Shown: positions 34,025 through 41,698 of the stretch, one piece after another
How the letters are laid out: each line of letters opens with the position of its first letter
How positions within the stretch are numbered: position 1 is the stretch's first letter
Origin: a bacterium TMED88
GTDB lineage: Bacteria > Myxococcota_A > UBA9160 > UBA4427
Reading direction: 5' to 3'
Length of the DNA: 50,778 nucleotides
Assembly: GCA_002171515.1 (NCBI GenBank)
Contig: NHEP01000110.1
Location: forward strand, 1-50,778
The notes under the pieces: model-generated
Database searches by the model: none
Told to the model about the DNA's origin: nothing
The model's input: the letters and a program-made list of their open reading frames with translations, nothing else
Position numbers and translations under genes: made by a program

Positions 34025-35698
34025 ATGCACCGACTTCGTCTCGCCTTGGCGTTTTGGGTCATCGCAGCCAGTGCCTGTTCAGAACAGAGGCCACAGGCCC
34101 CAATTCAATCCATGCATGACGGGCGGCCTAACATCGTATTGCTCATGGCCGAAGACCTCGGACCTCGGATCGGAGTCCTCGGCGATCCGATCGCACAGAC
34201 GCCTCGACTCGATCAGTTTGCAGAGGAAGGAACCCGATTCACAGAAGCCTTCGCTACGTCAGGCGTCTGTGGACCAAGCCGAGCAGCCATCGTCACCGGC
34301 ATCCATCAAAATCGCTGGGGCGCCGGTCATATGCGAGCCGCAGCGGGGGGCTATGTTCCCGCCCCGGCGCCCTACGTCAAGGCGTTCCCCGAGATCCTCA
34401 GGGCGTCCGGCTATCAAACCTTCAACGACGGCAAAACCGACTACCAGCTCGGCCTTCGCCTCGGCGGAGCCTTCGGCGGCCCCAAAAGTCTATGGGATGA
34501 CGATCGCGCTCGAGGTTGGGCCAATCGGGATACAACACGCCCTTTTTTCGCATTTATCAATCTCGGACAAACCCACGAGAGCCAAATCTGGCCCACTTGG
34601 CAGTTCCCCAATTCGGTCTTGACATGGGCCCTCTGGCCTCTCCGCATCATAAATCATTGGTCTTGGCCCATTGTCACCCCGGCGGACGAGGTCAAAGTCC
34701 CGCCCTACTACCCGGATACGCGCACTGTCCGCGAGGATATCGCTCGCCATTACAACAATATTGCCTCTCTCGATGTTGCGGTTGGAAAAATTCTCGACCA
34801 GCTCGAACAAGAGGGGCTCGCCAAGAACACGATCGTCATCTTTACAGCCGACCACGGCGATGGATTTCCTCGAGCCAAACGCTGGCTCTACGACTCGGGG
34901 CTCCACGTCCCCCTGCTGATCCATTGGCCAGGGGTCACACGACCCGGAACCATCAGCGATCAGTTGATCAGCCTGATTGACTTGGCTCCCACCATCCTCT
35001 CCATGGCCAAGGTTCCACCGCCTCCTTGGATGGAAGGGAAGATCTTCGTTGGCCCTCACGAAAACCTCGACGAACGACCCTACATTTTCGCCGCGCGGGA
35101 CCGAATTGACCAACAACCCGACACCGTGAGAGCCGTCCGAGGCGAACGTTTCAAATATATTCGTCATTACTACCCCGATCGACCCTACGTATTGCCCAGC
35201 GAATTCAGGGATCAGATGCCATTGATGCGAGAGCTGATCGACCTGAGCGCATCGAACCAGGTCGAAGGGGTTCAGGCCCTGTGGTTCAGAAAACAACGCG
35301 ATCAAGAAGAGTTATTCGACACCCTCTCCGATCCACACGAGATTTTGAATCTCGCCGAAGATCCCATGCAGGCCTCGCAAGTCCGAGAAATGCGCCAGGC
35401 TCTCGATCAATGGCTCGAGGAAGAGGAGGATCTGGGGCTTCTTCCGGAACAAAGACTACGAGATCGATTCTTCCCCAACGGAGAGCAACCCATCACACCC
35501 ACACCCACAATCGACCTTTTAAATCATCGCGTATCAATCGGCTCGAAAACCGAGGGCGCTTCGATTGAATTTCGCGTAAACCGAGGGCCTTGGCGCCTCT
35601 ACACCGCGCCCTTCGAAGTCCAGTCCGGAGGCCACATCGAAGCACGAGCCCAGAGGTACGGCTGGGCCGGAAGCGAAATCGCAGAGACTCAGAACTGA
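34025..35698 (+). CDS. Sulfatase, probable lipoprotein
   Basis: Arylsulfatase-family hydrolase that would remove sulfate esters from outside substrates. The N-terminus (MHRLRLALAFWVIAASACSE) has a lipobox ending in ASAC at Cys18, indicating an outer-membrane or periplasmic lipoprotein. The formylglycine site reads GVCGPSRAAIVTG with Cys82; cysteine-type sulfatases need a formylglycine-generating enzyme, which is not in this window. Other parts are NIVLLMAEDLGPRIG (calcium-binding acidic pair, with glutamate where aspartate is common), FFAFINLGQTHE, FTADHGDGFPRAKRWLYDSG and YIRHYYPDRP. A C-terminal extension (about 120 residues, RVSIGSKTEGASIEFRVNRG) looks like an all-beta domain. A start 8 codons earlier is possible. 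Confidence 0.93.
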   Translation: MHRLRLALAFWVIAASACSEQRPQAPIQSMHDGRPNIVLLMAEDLGPRIGVLGDPIAQTPRLDQFAEEGTRFTEAFATSGVCGPSRAAIVTGIHQNRWGAGHMRAAAGGYVPAPAPYVKAFPEILRASGYQTFNDGKTDYQLGLRLGGAFGGPKSLWDDDRARGWANRDTTRPFFAFINLGQTHESQIWPTWQFPNSVLTWALWPLRIINHWSWPIVTPADEVKVPPYYPDTRTVREDIARHYNNIASLDVAVGKILDQLEQEGLAKNTIVIFTADHGDGFPRAKRWLYDSGLHVPLLIHWPGVTRPGTISDQLISLIDLAPTILSMAKVPPPPWMEGKIFVGPHENLDERPYIFAARDRIDQQPDTVRAVRGERFKYIRHYYPDRPYVLPSEFRDQMPLMRELIDLSASNQVEGVQALWFRKQRDQEELFDTLSDPHEILNLAEDPMQASQVREMRQALDQWLEEEEDLGLLPEQRLRDRFFPNGEQPITPTPTIDLLNHRVSIGSKTEGASIEFRVNRGPWRLYTAPFEVQSGGHIEARAQRYGWAGSEIAETQN

Positions 35699-35734
35699 GG
35701 AAGGACTCGAGCGGCTCAAATATCGGCCCGGGGC

Positions 35735-36550
35735 TCAGCGCGCCTTTCGAAGTGAATATCCAGGGGGGCGCTTCCCCTCCTCGTCGAAGAGGTCGAATTC
35801 ATCGGCCAGATCTTCGACCCATTCGATGCGCCCCGAACGCTCCAGTAAATCGTCGGCCCCCAAGAGCGCCGCGGCCGCTCGCCCCACAAAGAGGGGACTT
35901 TGGGCCTGACTCAGGTCCATACCCGTTTGCCCTGCACTGTCTGCGATAAATTCAGTGGCGACAAGGCCGGGGTACAAAACACTCGCCGACACCCCACGCG
36001 GCCGTAATTCTTGTGCCATATCGGCCGTCAGACGATCCAATCCCGCCTTGCCCGCTCCGTAAGAGGAGGAGAAGTGATAGGACTGACCGCCCGGGGACGA
36101 AACATTCAAAATCGCGGAGCCAGGACTTGACTTAAAGAGGAGGGGCGTGGCGTGCCAACTCGCCACGTAGTGGGCCCGTAAGCCGATACCGACCTGATCG
36201 TCCCAGATCGAGATTGGATGATCCCAAAAACCTCCACCCCAAGCCGGTGGATTCGGAATTTTGTAAACGTTATTCACCAGCAGATCAAGCCCATCACATT
36301 CCCTCGCCACCCGACCAAAGAGCGCTTGGATCTGCTCATCTTCACCGTGGTCACACTGGACGGCCCTTCCTTCCCCCCCGGCCTTCCGAACCTCTTCGGC
36401 CGTTGCTTCAATGCTTCGCTCACCTCCACCACTCGTGCGACCGGTTACGTATACAATCGCGCCCTGCTCACCGAGTGCAATGGCGATCCCCTTGCCTACA
36501 CCTCGACTCGCGCCGGTGACAACAGCCACACGGCCTTTGAGTGAACCCAT
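35735..36550 (-). CDS. Short-chain dehydrogenase/reductase (SDR)
   Basis: A 271-residue SDR. VAVVTGASRGVGKGIAIAL is the cofactor loop, VTGRTSGGG with an arginine favours NADP, LLVNNVYKIPNPPAWGGGFW replaces the usual NNAG and resembles the DHRS1-like subgroup, NVSSPGGQSYHFSSSYGAGK gives the catalytic S/Y/K set and LYPGLVATEFI follows. AAGGAG lies 10 bases before the ATG at 36550. The gene faces the sulfatase gene tail-to-tail 36 bases away. Confidence 0.9.
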   Translation of the reverse strand: MGSLKGRVAVVTGASRGVGKGIAIALGEQGAIVYVTGRTSGGGERSIEATAEEVRKAGGEGRAVQCDHGEDEQIQALFGRVARECDGLDLLVNNVYKIPNPPAWGGGFWDHPISIWDDQVGIGLRAHYVASWHATPLLFKSSPGSAILNVSSPGGQSYHFSSSYGAGKAGLDRLTADMAQELRPRGVSASVLYPGLVATEFIADSAGQTGMDLSQAQSPLFVGRAAAALLGADDLLERSGRIEWVEDLADEFDLFDEEGKRPPGYSLRKAR

Positions 36551-37210
36551 CGCTTTCAATCTCCTTTTTCTTCTCCGAAGGCGACCCTCAAACGCTCAGC
36601 CGACCCCTCGAACTGCAGGTTCCAATGTATCGCGGCCCTTCACTGAATTCTCCTCTCCCAACGAGCCGACACTCATCAGGATTGAGACCCTCTGGCTCAA
36701 ATCGACCCGATGGTTCCTCAGGATCGGCCACGGGCGGAAGCTGAAAAACTCGCGCGTATCGCCTCTGCCCCGGGCCTCGATTTGGCACGCCCAGTCCAAG
36801 CCCTAGAAACAGATGAGGCATCCGCCCGCTCCGCCTGTCCCAGCCCCTTGCCCGCGGATGAGCCCTTCTACCTTGGGGAGGATCAGTAAAGGATGGTAGA
36901 GAAACGGATCATTTACCCCAACCGAGCCCAAAAAGAGTCCTCAGACCGATCTCCAATTGTCCCAACCAGAACGTACTTTGCGATTTCACCATTCAATCCT
37001 GAATTTCGCAAAGTCAGCGAGACAGCTGCTCTTGTGAGCAAATTCGCTGAAACAGCAGCCTGGGAAAACACCGTTTTGACGGAGCGCTTGGCTTCACTGA
37101 AGCGCGCCGTGGCGCTCTTGAAGGCCTCGATCACTTTATACATTTTCACCGCAGAATGTCCCTTGTGATCAAAACTTTCGACCCCATTTAACCCACAGGC
37201 TAAAACGAAA
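36551..37210. other. 660-bp gap before the globin-coupled kinase, with palindromes
   Basis: The longest gene-poor stretch in the window. The left half is GC-rich with short open frames; one of 59 codons (36710-36889, ATG to TAA, ending ADEPFYLGEDQ) has codon-like composition but no ribosome-binding site and could be a gene relic. The right half is more AT-rich, with a 91-codon plus frame (36893-37168) and a 112-codon minus frame (36913-37251) both open. I recognise neither, and dual open frames often mark an unusual DNA element rather than protein. The kinase promoter must lie at the right end, but no consensus pair is evident. Confidence 0.4.
36975..37014. repeat. Nested inverted repeat
   Basis: ACTTTGCGA (36975-36983) pairs exactly with TCGCAAAGT (37006-37014), and inside the 22-base interval ATTCA (36991-36995) pairs with TGAAT (37000-37004) around a 4-base loop. 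The two stems can form together as a hairpin with an internal loop. It lies about 200 bases upstream of the globin-coupled kinase and could be a regulator site, an RNA structure or part of a dispersed repeat. Confidence 0.5.
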
Positions 37211-40200
37211 ATGCAATACACACCGACCTTTGAGTGGACAGAAGAAGACAATCGCGACCTCGCGACGCTAAAAGAACTCCTCGTTCCGCGAGTCGAAACG
37301 TGCCTCGATCAGTTCTATGAGTGGGTCATGACCGAAGGGCCCGGACCTCGCTTCCTGACCCCGAGCACGATCGACCGAGTCCGAACTCTCCAGCAGCGCT
37401 TCTGGATGGAATTTCTCAGCTCGCCCCCGAGCCCGGCCTACGCGGAGTCACGCGCCGTCATCGGCATTCGGCATGCCGAAATCGGCCTCGACTCCCAGCT
37501 TTTCCTCGCGTCAACGAGAAAATTTCAGAAACTTCTCGAGCACGAGCTCAACGTCAGCAGCCCGTCTGAGACAATTCGCAACAAACTACTTCATGTGTTG
37601 GCGAAAAAAATAGAGATCGACATCACGATCATCATAGACGCCTACACAACGCATTACACGGCGATCGAAAAAAGCAGATCCTCTTTTACAGATGAGCTCA
37701 TCACACTGCTTGACCAACTCACCCGTGGAAACTTCAATGTCCAAATTCCGGAGGCCAGAACCCCCAAAGACCGCAACTTTGTTGAAGCTTTGAGACAACT
37801 CACGAACACTCTCCAGACGGTCGCCCAGCAGACCCGAGAAATCAGCAGAGGTCGCTACACCTTTGGCCCTGTCTCTTCAGAAAACTTCCTAGGCCTCGCC
37901 CTCCACGATATGGCACAAGCCCTTAAGGAGACAGCCGAGACGAACGAAGAATACACCTGGAAACTCACGGGTATTAATCGCCTCTCCGTCATCCTCCGTG
38001 GCGACTCCGCCACGGAAGTCATCGCCAACAATGCGGCCCAGTTCGTGGGACGTTACGTCGGGGCTCCGCTTGCATCGATCTATGTTTACAATTCTGAATC
38101 CGATGCGTATGTCCTGACGGGTCAGCACGGATCCTCATCGGCCAACAAAACCCATATACCAATCGGCGAAGGCTACATCGGGCAGTGTGGCACATCGATG
38201 GAATTCATCGAAATCGCCGACATCCCTTCAGACAGCCTGCCCATACAAACAGGGCTCGGCGAAATTAGCCCGCGAAACCTTTTATTCGCCCCCCTCCATT
38301 CTTCAACCAGAAGCATCGGCGTTTTGCAACTCGCGACATTCAAACCCGTCACGCTAGTCGTACGCGACTTCCTCGAAATCGCCGGACTCGCACTCGCCAG
38401 CGCCCTCGAATCGTCCGTTTCTCGCACAACCGCCGCGACACTCCTTCAGAATTCGCTCTCACTCACTACAGAGCTTGAGGCCCAACACGACGCTCTGGTC
38501 ACTGCAAACCAAGAACTAGAGGCGCGGACAGAGCAGCTTGAAATCTCAGAGACTCAACTTCGAACGCAGCAAAATGCCCTTCGCGAAACGAACAAGTTGA
38601 TGCAGGAAACCAACAAGAGCCTTCGAACCACTGAAGCGCTCGCCCAAAAGAGAAACTTGGACCTTGAAGCTGCACGTTTACAAATCGAAGAAAAGGCGGA
38701 GGCTTTAGAACGCGCAAGTCAATATAAATCCGACTTTCTCGCCAACATGTCACACGAGCTCCGGACGCCCCTCAACAGCGTGCTTCTCCTCTCGGGACAT
38801 CTCGCAGAAAACACCCAAGGGCGCCTCGACGAGTCAGAAGTCGAATCCGCAGAAGTCATCCATAAAAGCGGTACGGATCTCCTCTCCCTCATCAACGAGG
38901 TGCTCGATCTTGCCAAAATCGAAGCAGGCTACCTCGAAATTGAGCGCCAAACGATGGACCTGAAAAATCTCACAGCCGCTCTTGAGCAAGAGTTTGGCCA
39001 TCAGGCTGCGGCCAAAGACCTCGAATTCCGAACTCAGCTTTCCGACAATTCACCCAGAGAACTACTGACCGATAGCCGACGCGTTGAGCAGATTCTCAAA
39101 AACCTCATCTCGAATGCCCTGAAGTTCACAGAGACCGGAAACATTCTCATCGATTTCAATCTCACTCGGAAAGGGAAGGAAGTTTCGAGCCGGATGACTC
39201 ACGAGACGGACTTGCTCCAAATCGACGTGATCGACACAGGCATCGGAATCGCGCCGGATCAAACCGAAAACATCTTCGAGGCATTTCAGCAAGCCGACAG
39301 TGGCACCTCTCGACGCTACAGCGGCACCGGCCTTGGGCTGTCCATATCGAGGCAGCTCGCTCATCTTTTGGGTGGCGAGCTTATATTGACGCAATCTTCC
39401 GAAAAGGGCTCCACCTTTACGCTGATGATTCCTCTCGTCCTCCCGGATTCTCAGATCAGGCCCCCACTGGGTCCGGATACAACACCTCATCAAATCAGCC
39501 AGCACCGGAAAACAGCCCGCAAACAAACGCCCGAAACGCTTTCCACCGAAACTCTTGACGACGATCGCCAGGATTTATCGGAGACGGATGACGCGGTCCT
39601 GCTCATCGAAGATGATAGAAATTTTGCAAAGTTTACTCGCGACCAAATTCGTCAGAGAGGATTCAAATGCCTACTGGCAGCGACTGGCGAGGAGGGAATC
39701 CGACTCGCTCAAGAGCATCAACCCTCCGGCATCCTCCTCGACATCAATCTTCCAGGGATCGACGGCTGGGCCGTTCTCTCGAGCCTGAAAGACGACATCG
39801 ACACTCGCCACATTCCAGTTCACTTCGTTTCAATCGACGAACAGCAACCCGCAGCGTTCCAGCGCGGAGCAATCGGTTACGTCAGCAAGCCGACTTCCGT
39901 GATCGACCTCAATTCATGCCTGGATACGATCTCTGAATGCCCGAGAACCATGCATCGCACTCTTCTGATCGCGCACAGCAATCCCAAAGTGAGAGCAAAA
40001 GTTCGCGGAACTTTAGACATGAACGGAATTCAGTTTCTCGAGTCCGAGAAGACCGCCGAAACGGTCCAGCTGGCCGCGACGCATGCACCTGACTGCATCG
40101 TTATGGGAACTCAGCTCGGCGATGGATCAAGCTACAAAGTGATTTCCCAAATCCTCGCTAAAACCTCGGCCCTTCCTCCCATCTTGCTATTTGATGATGC

Positions 40201-40753
40201 ACCCATCGACCAATCCGAACTCAATCACTTTTCCGAATACGCCAAAGCCAACACAATTGTCAGAGTCCATTCAAGCGAGCGCCTATTTGACGAAGTCTCT
40301 CTACTCTTCCACTGGGCCATTAGCGACCTCCCCGCTCAGCAAAGGGAAATCATCACTCATGTCCGCAGCAGCGACGACTGCCTAAGGGGCCGAAAAATCC
40401 TACTCGTCGAAGACGATATGAGAAGCGCTTTCGCTCTCTCCGGGATTTTGATCAACAAAGGAATGGAGGTTCAGATTGCGGAAGACGGCGAGCTTGGACT
40501 GAAAAAGTTAGAGAGCAACGATTTTGACCTCATTCTCACTGACGTCACCATGCCGATCATGAATGGCAATGAAATGATATCAAGAATCCGACAGCAGGAT
40601 CAATATCGCAATCTTCCGATTCTTGCGCTGACCGCAAATGCAATGAAAGAGGAACGCAGCAAGTCCATCCGAGCGGGAGCGAATGATTACCTCACCAAAC
40701 CCATCGACATTCAGAAACTTATTTCAGCAATGAGAGTTTGGCTCTTTCGCTAG
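37211..40753 (+). CDS. Globin-coupled hybrid histidine kinase with three receiver modules
   Basis: A soluble 1180-residue sensor kinase. Residues about 8-150 form a globin-coupled sensor domain: FEWTEEDNRDLATLKELLVP opens it, RHAEIGL carries the proximal heme histidine (His88) as in HemAT, and IDITIIIDAYTTHY closes it. A HAMP-like helix stretch follows, then a GAF-like domain (about 260-400), a coiled coil (about 415-505), HisKA with SHELRTP (His515), the ATPase domain (NLISNALKF, DTGIGI, GTGLGLSISRQLA) and three receiver modules. The first has Asp844/Lys893 and the third Asp1111/Lys1163; the middle (about 915-1040) has Gly966 where Asp is expected and is probably inactive. There is no membrane segment, so it likely reads oxygen, NO or CO in the cytoplasm. 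cheR follows by 2 bases. Confidence 0.92.
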   Translation: MQYTPTFEWTEEDNRDLATLKELLVPRVETCLDQFYEWVMTEGPGPRFLTPSTIDRVRTLQQRFWMEFLSSPPSPAYAESRAVIGIRHAEIGLDSQLFLASTRKFQKLLEHELNVSSPSETIRNKLLHVLAKKIEIDITIIIDAYTTHYTAIEKSRSSFTDELITLLDQLTRGNFNVQIPEARTPKDRNFVEALRQLTNTLQTVAQQTREISRGRYTFGPVSSENFLGLALHDMAQALKETAETNEEYTWKLTGINRLSVILRGDSATEVIANNAAQFVGRYVGAPLASIYVYNSESDAYVLTGQHGSSSANKTHIPIGEGYIGQCGTSMEFIEIADIPSDSLPIQTGLGEISPRNLLFAPLHSSTRSIGVLQLATFKPVTLVVRDFLEIAGLALASALESSVSRTTAATLLQNSLSLTTELEAQHDALVTANQELEARTEQLEISETQLRTQQNALRETNKLMQETNKSLRTTEALAQKRNLDLEAARLQIEEKAEALERASQYKSDFLANMSHELRTPLNSVLLLSGHLAENTQGRLDESEVESAEVIHKSGTDLLSLINEVLDLAKIEAGYLEIERQTMDLKNLTAALEQEFGHQAAAKDLEFRTQLSDNSPRELLTDSRRVEQILKNLISNALKFTETGNILIDFNLTRKGKEVSSRMTHETDLLQIDVIDTGIGIAPDQTENIFEAFQQADSGTSRRYSGTGLGLSISRQLAHLLGGELILTQSSEKGSTFTLMIPLVLPDSQIRPPLGPDTTPHQISQHRKTARKQTPETLSTETLDDDRQDLSETDDAVLLIEDDRNFAKFTRDQIRQRGFKCLLAATGEEGIRLAQEHQPSGILLDINLPGIDGWAVLSSLKDDIDTRHIPVHFVSIDEQQPAAFQRGAIGYVSKPTSVIDLNSCLDTISECPRTMHRTLLIAHSNPKVRAKVRGTLDMNGIQFLESEKTAETVQLAATHAPDCIVMGTQLGDGSSYKVISQILAKTSALPPILLFDDAPIDQSELNHFSEYAKANTIVRVHSSERLFDEVSLLFHWAISDLPAQQREIITHVRSSDDCLRGRKILLVEDDMRSAFALSGILINKGMEVQIAEDGELGLKKLESNDFDLILTDVTMPIMNGNEMISRIRQQDQYRNLPILALTANAMKEERSKSIRAGANDYLTKPIDIQKLISAMRVWLFR

Positions 40754-40755
40754 CC

Positions 40756-41694
40756 ATGAATGGCCAAAAGACCGTTTACAACAAAAGAGAGTCGTCAAAA
40801 CGCGACACCATTAGATTGGATGACGCAACGAATTTGATCTTGAAGGCATCAGGATACGATCTTCGTCCATTCGCTGCCGAGTACACCCGCGCACGCCTCA
40901 ATCGGCATTTGCTCCCGCCCCACCATGCACCCAGTCCATCGACTTCTCCCCACAGCCAAATCACCCAACTCAGTCGCCAAGATGTGATTTCCGCGCTCTC
41001 GCTCAACGTCACAACCATGTTTCGCGATCCGCTCTTCTACTGCACTCTGAGGCGGGAAGTCCTCCCCGCGCTGAACGCTCGCAAGCATCTACGCATTTGG
41101 GAAGTCGGTTGCGCCACAGGCGAAGAGTCCTACTCGCTAGCCATTACCCTCAACGAACTGGGATTCGCAAATCGCTACACGATTGTCGCCACTGATTTCA
41201 ACGCGTCGGCGATCGAGAGCGCTCGGCGTGGGAAATACAACATAAAAAAAGCCAGAGCATTCACGCACAATTATCATAGAGCGGACGGGCAATACTCTTT
41301 CTCAGACTATTACTCCGCCACCAGCGAATTCTTAATAGTTTCCCCGGAATTGCGGCGAAACATTTTTTTTAGGGAAGCGGATGTGACAAAGGAAGGGATC
41401 GATTTTCGACCCGACCTGATCGTCTGCCGAAATGTGATCTTCTACTTTTCGCGAAGGCAACAAATAGAAACGCTCGAATTACTTTCAGGATCCCTCAACG
41501 ACGGTGGTTTTCTCTGCATCGGCTCAAAAGAGCCGTTGCCCGCCCACGCCCTGAAATTCGAAATGAGGGAGATCTCGGAAGGTGGGAGGATCTTCGCCGT
41601 CCAGGCGCAAGACAGAGCGAAACCAGGACTCTGTCACCGCGGCAACCTCCGCAGCCTTACTTTGACCGACCAACCACGAAGGAATCAGGAATAG
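40756..41694 (+). CDS. cheR: CheR-type protein-glutamate methyltransferase
   Basis: A 312-residue SAM-dependent methylase of the CheR family. The N-terminal helical domain (LILKASGYDLRPFAAEYTRA) is followed by NVTTMFRDPLFY, the SAM motif WEVGCATGEESYSLAITL, VATDFNASAIESARRGKYN, and the late CRNVIFYFSRRQQIETLELL with GGFLCIGSKEPL. Chemotaxis CheR enzymes methylate glutamates on receptors, but no receptor or CheB gene is adjacent. CheR-like proteins alongside hybrid kinases are known to act on non-chemotaxis sensors. The ATG used lies 2 bases after the kinase stop. Whether the kinase itself is the substrate is inference. Confidence 0.92.
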   Translation: MNGQKTVYNKRESSKRDTIRLDDATNLILKASGYDLRPFAAEYTRARLNRHLLPPHHAPSPSTSPHSQITQLSRQDVISALSLNVTTMFRDPLFYCTLRREVLPALNARKHLRIWEVGCATGEESYSLAITLNELGFANRYTIVATDFNASAIESARRGKYNIKKARAFTHNYHRADGQYSFSDYYSATSEFLIVSPELRRNIFFREADVTKEGIDFRPDLIVCRNVIFYFSRRQQIETLELLSGSLNDGGFLCIGSKEPLPAHALKFEMREISEGGRIFAVQAQDRAKPGLCHRGNLRSLTLTDQPRRNQE

Positions 41695-41698
41695 AGCA

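Noticed and set aside
34490-35305. 271-codon minus-strand frame inside the sulfatase gene
   Set aside because: Antisense to a sulfatase with intact motifs; no recognisable domain.
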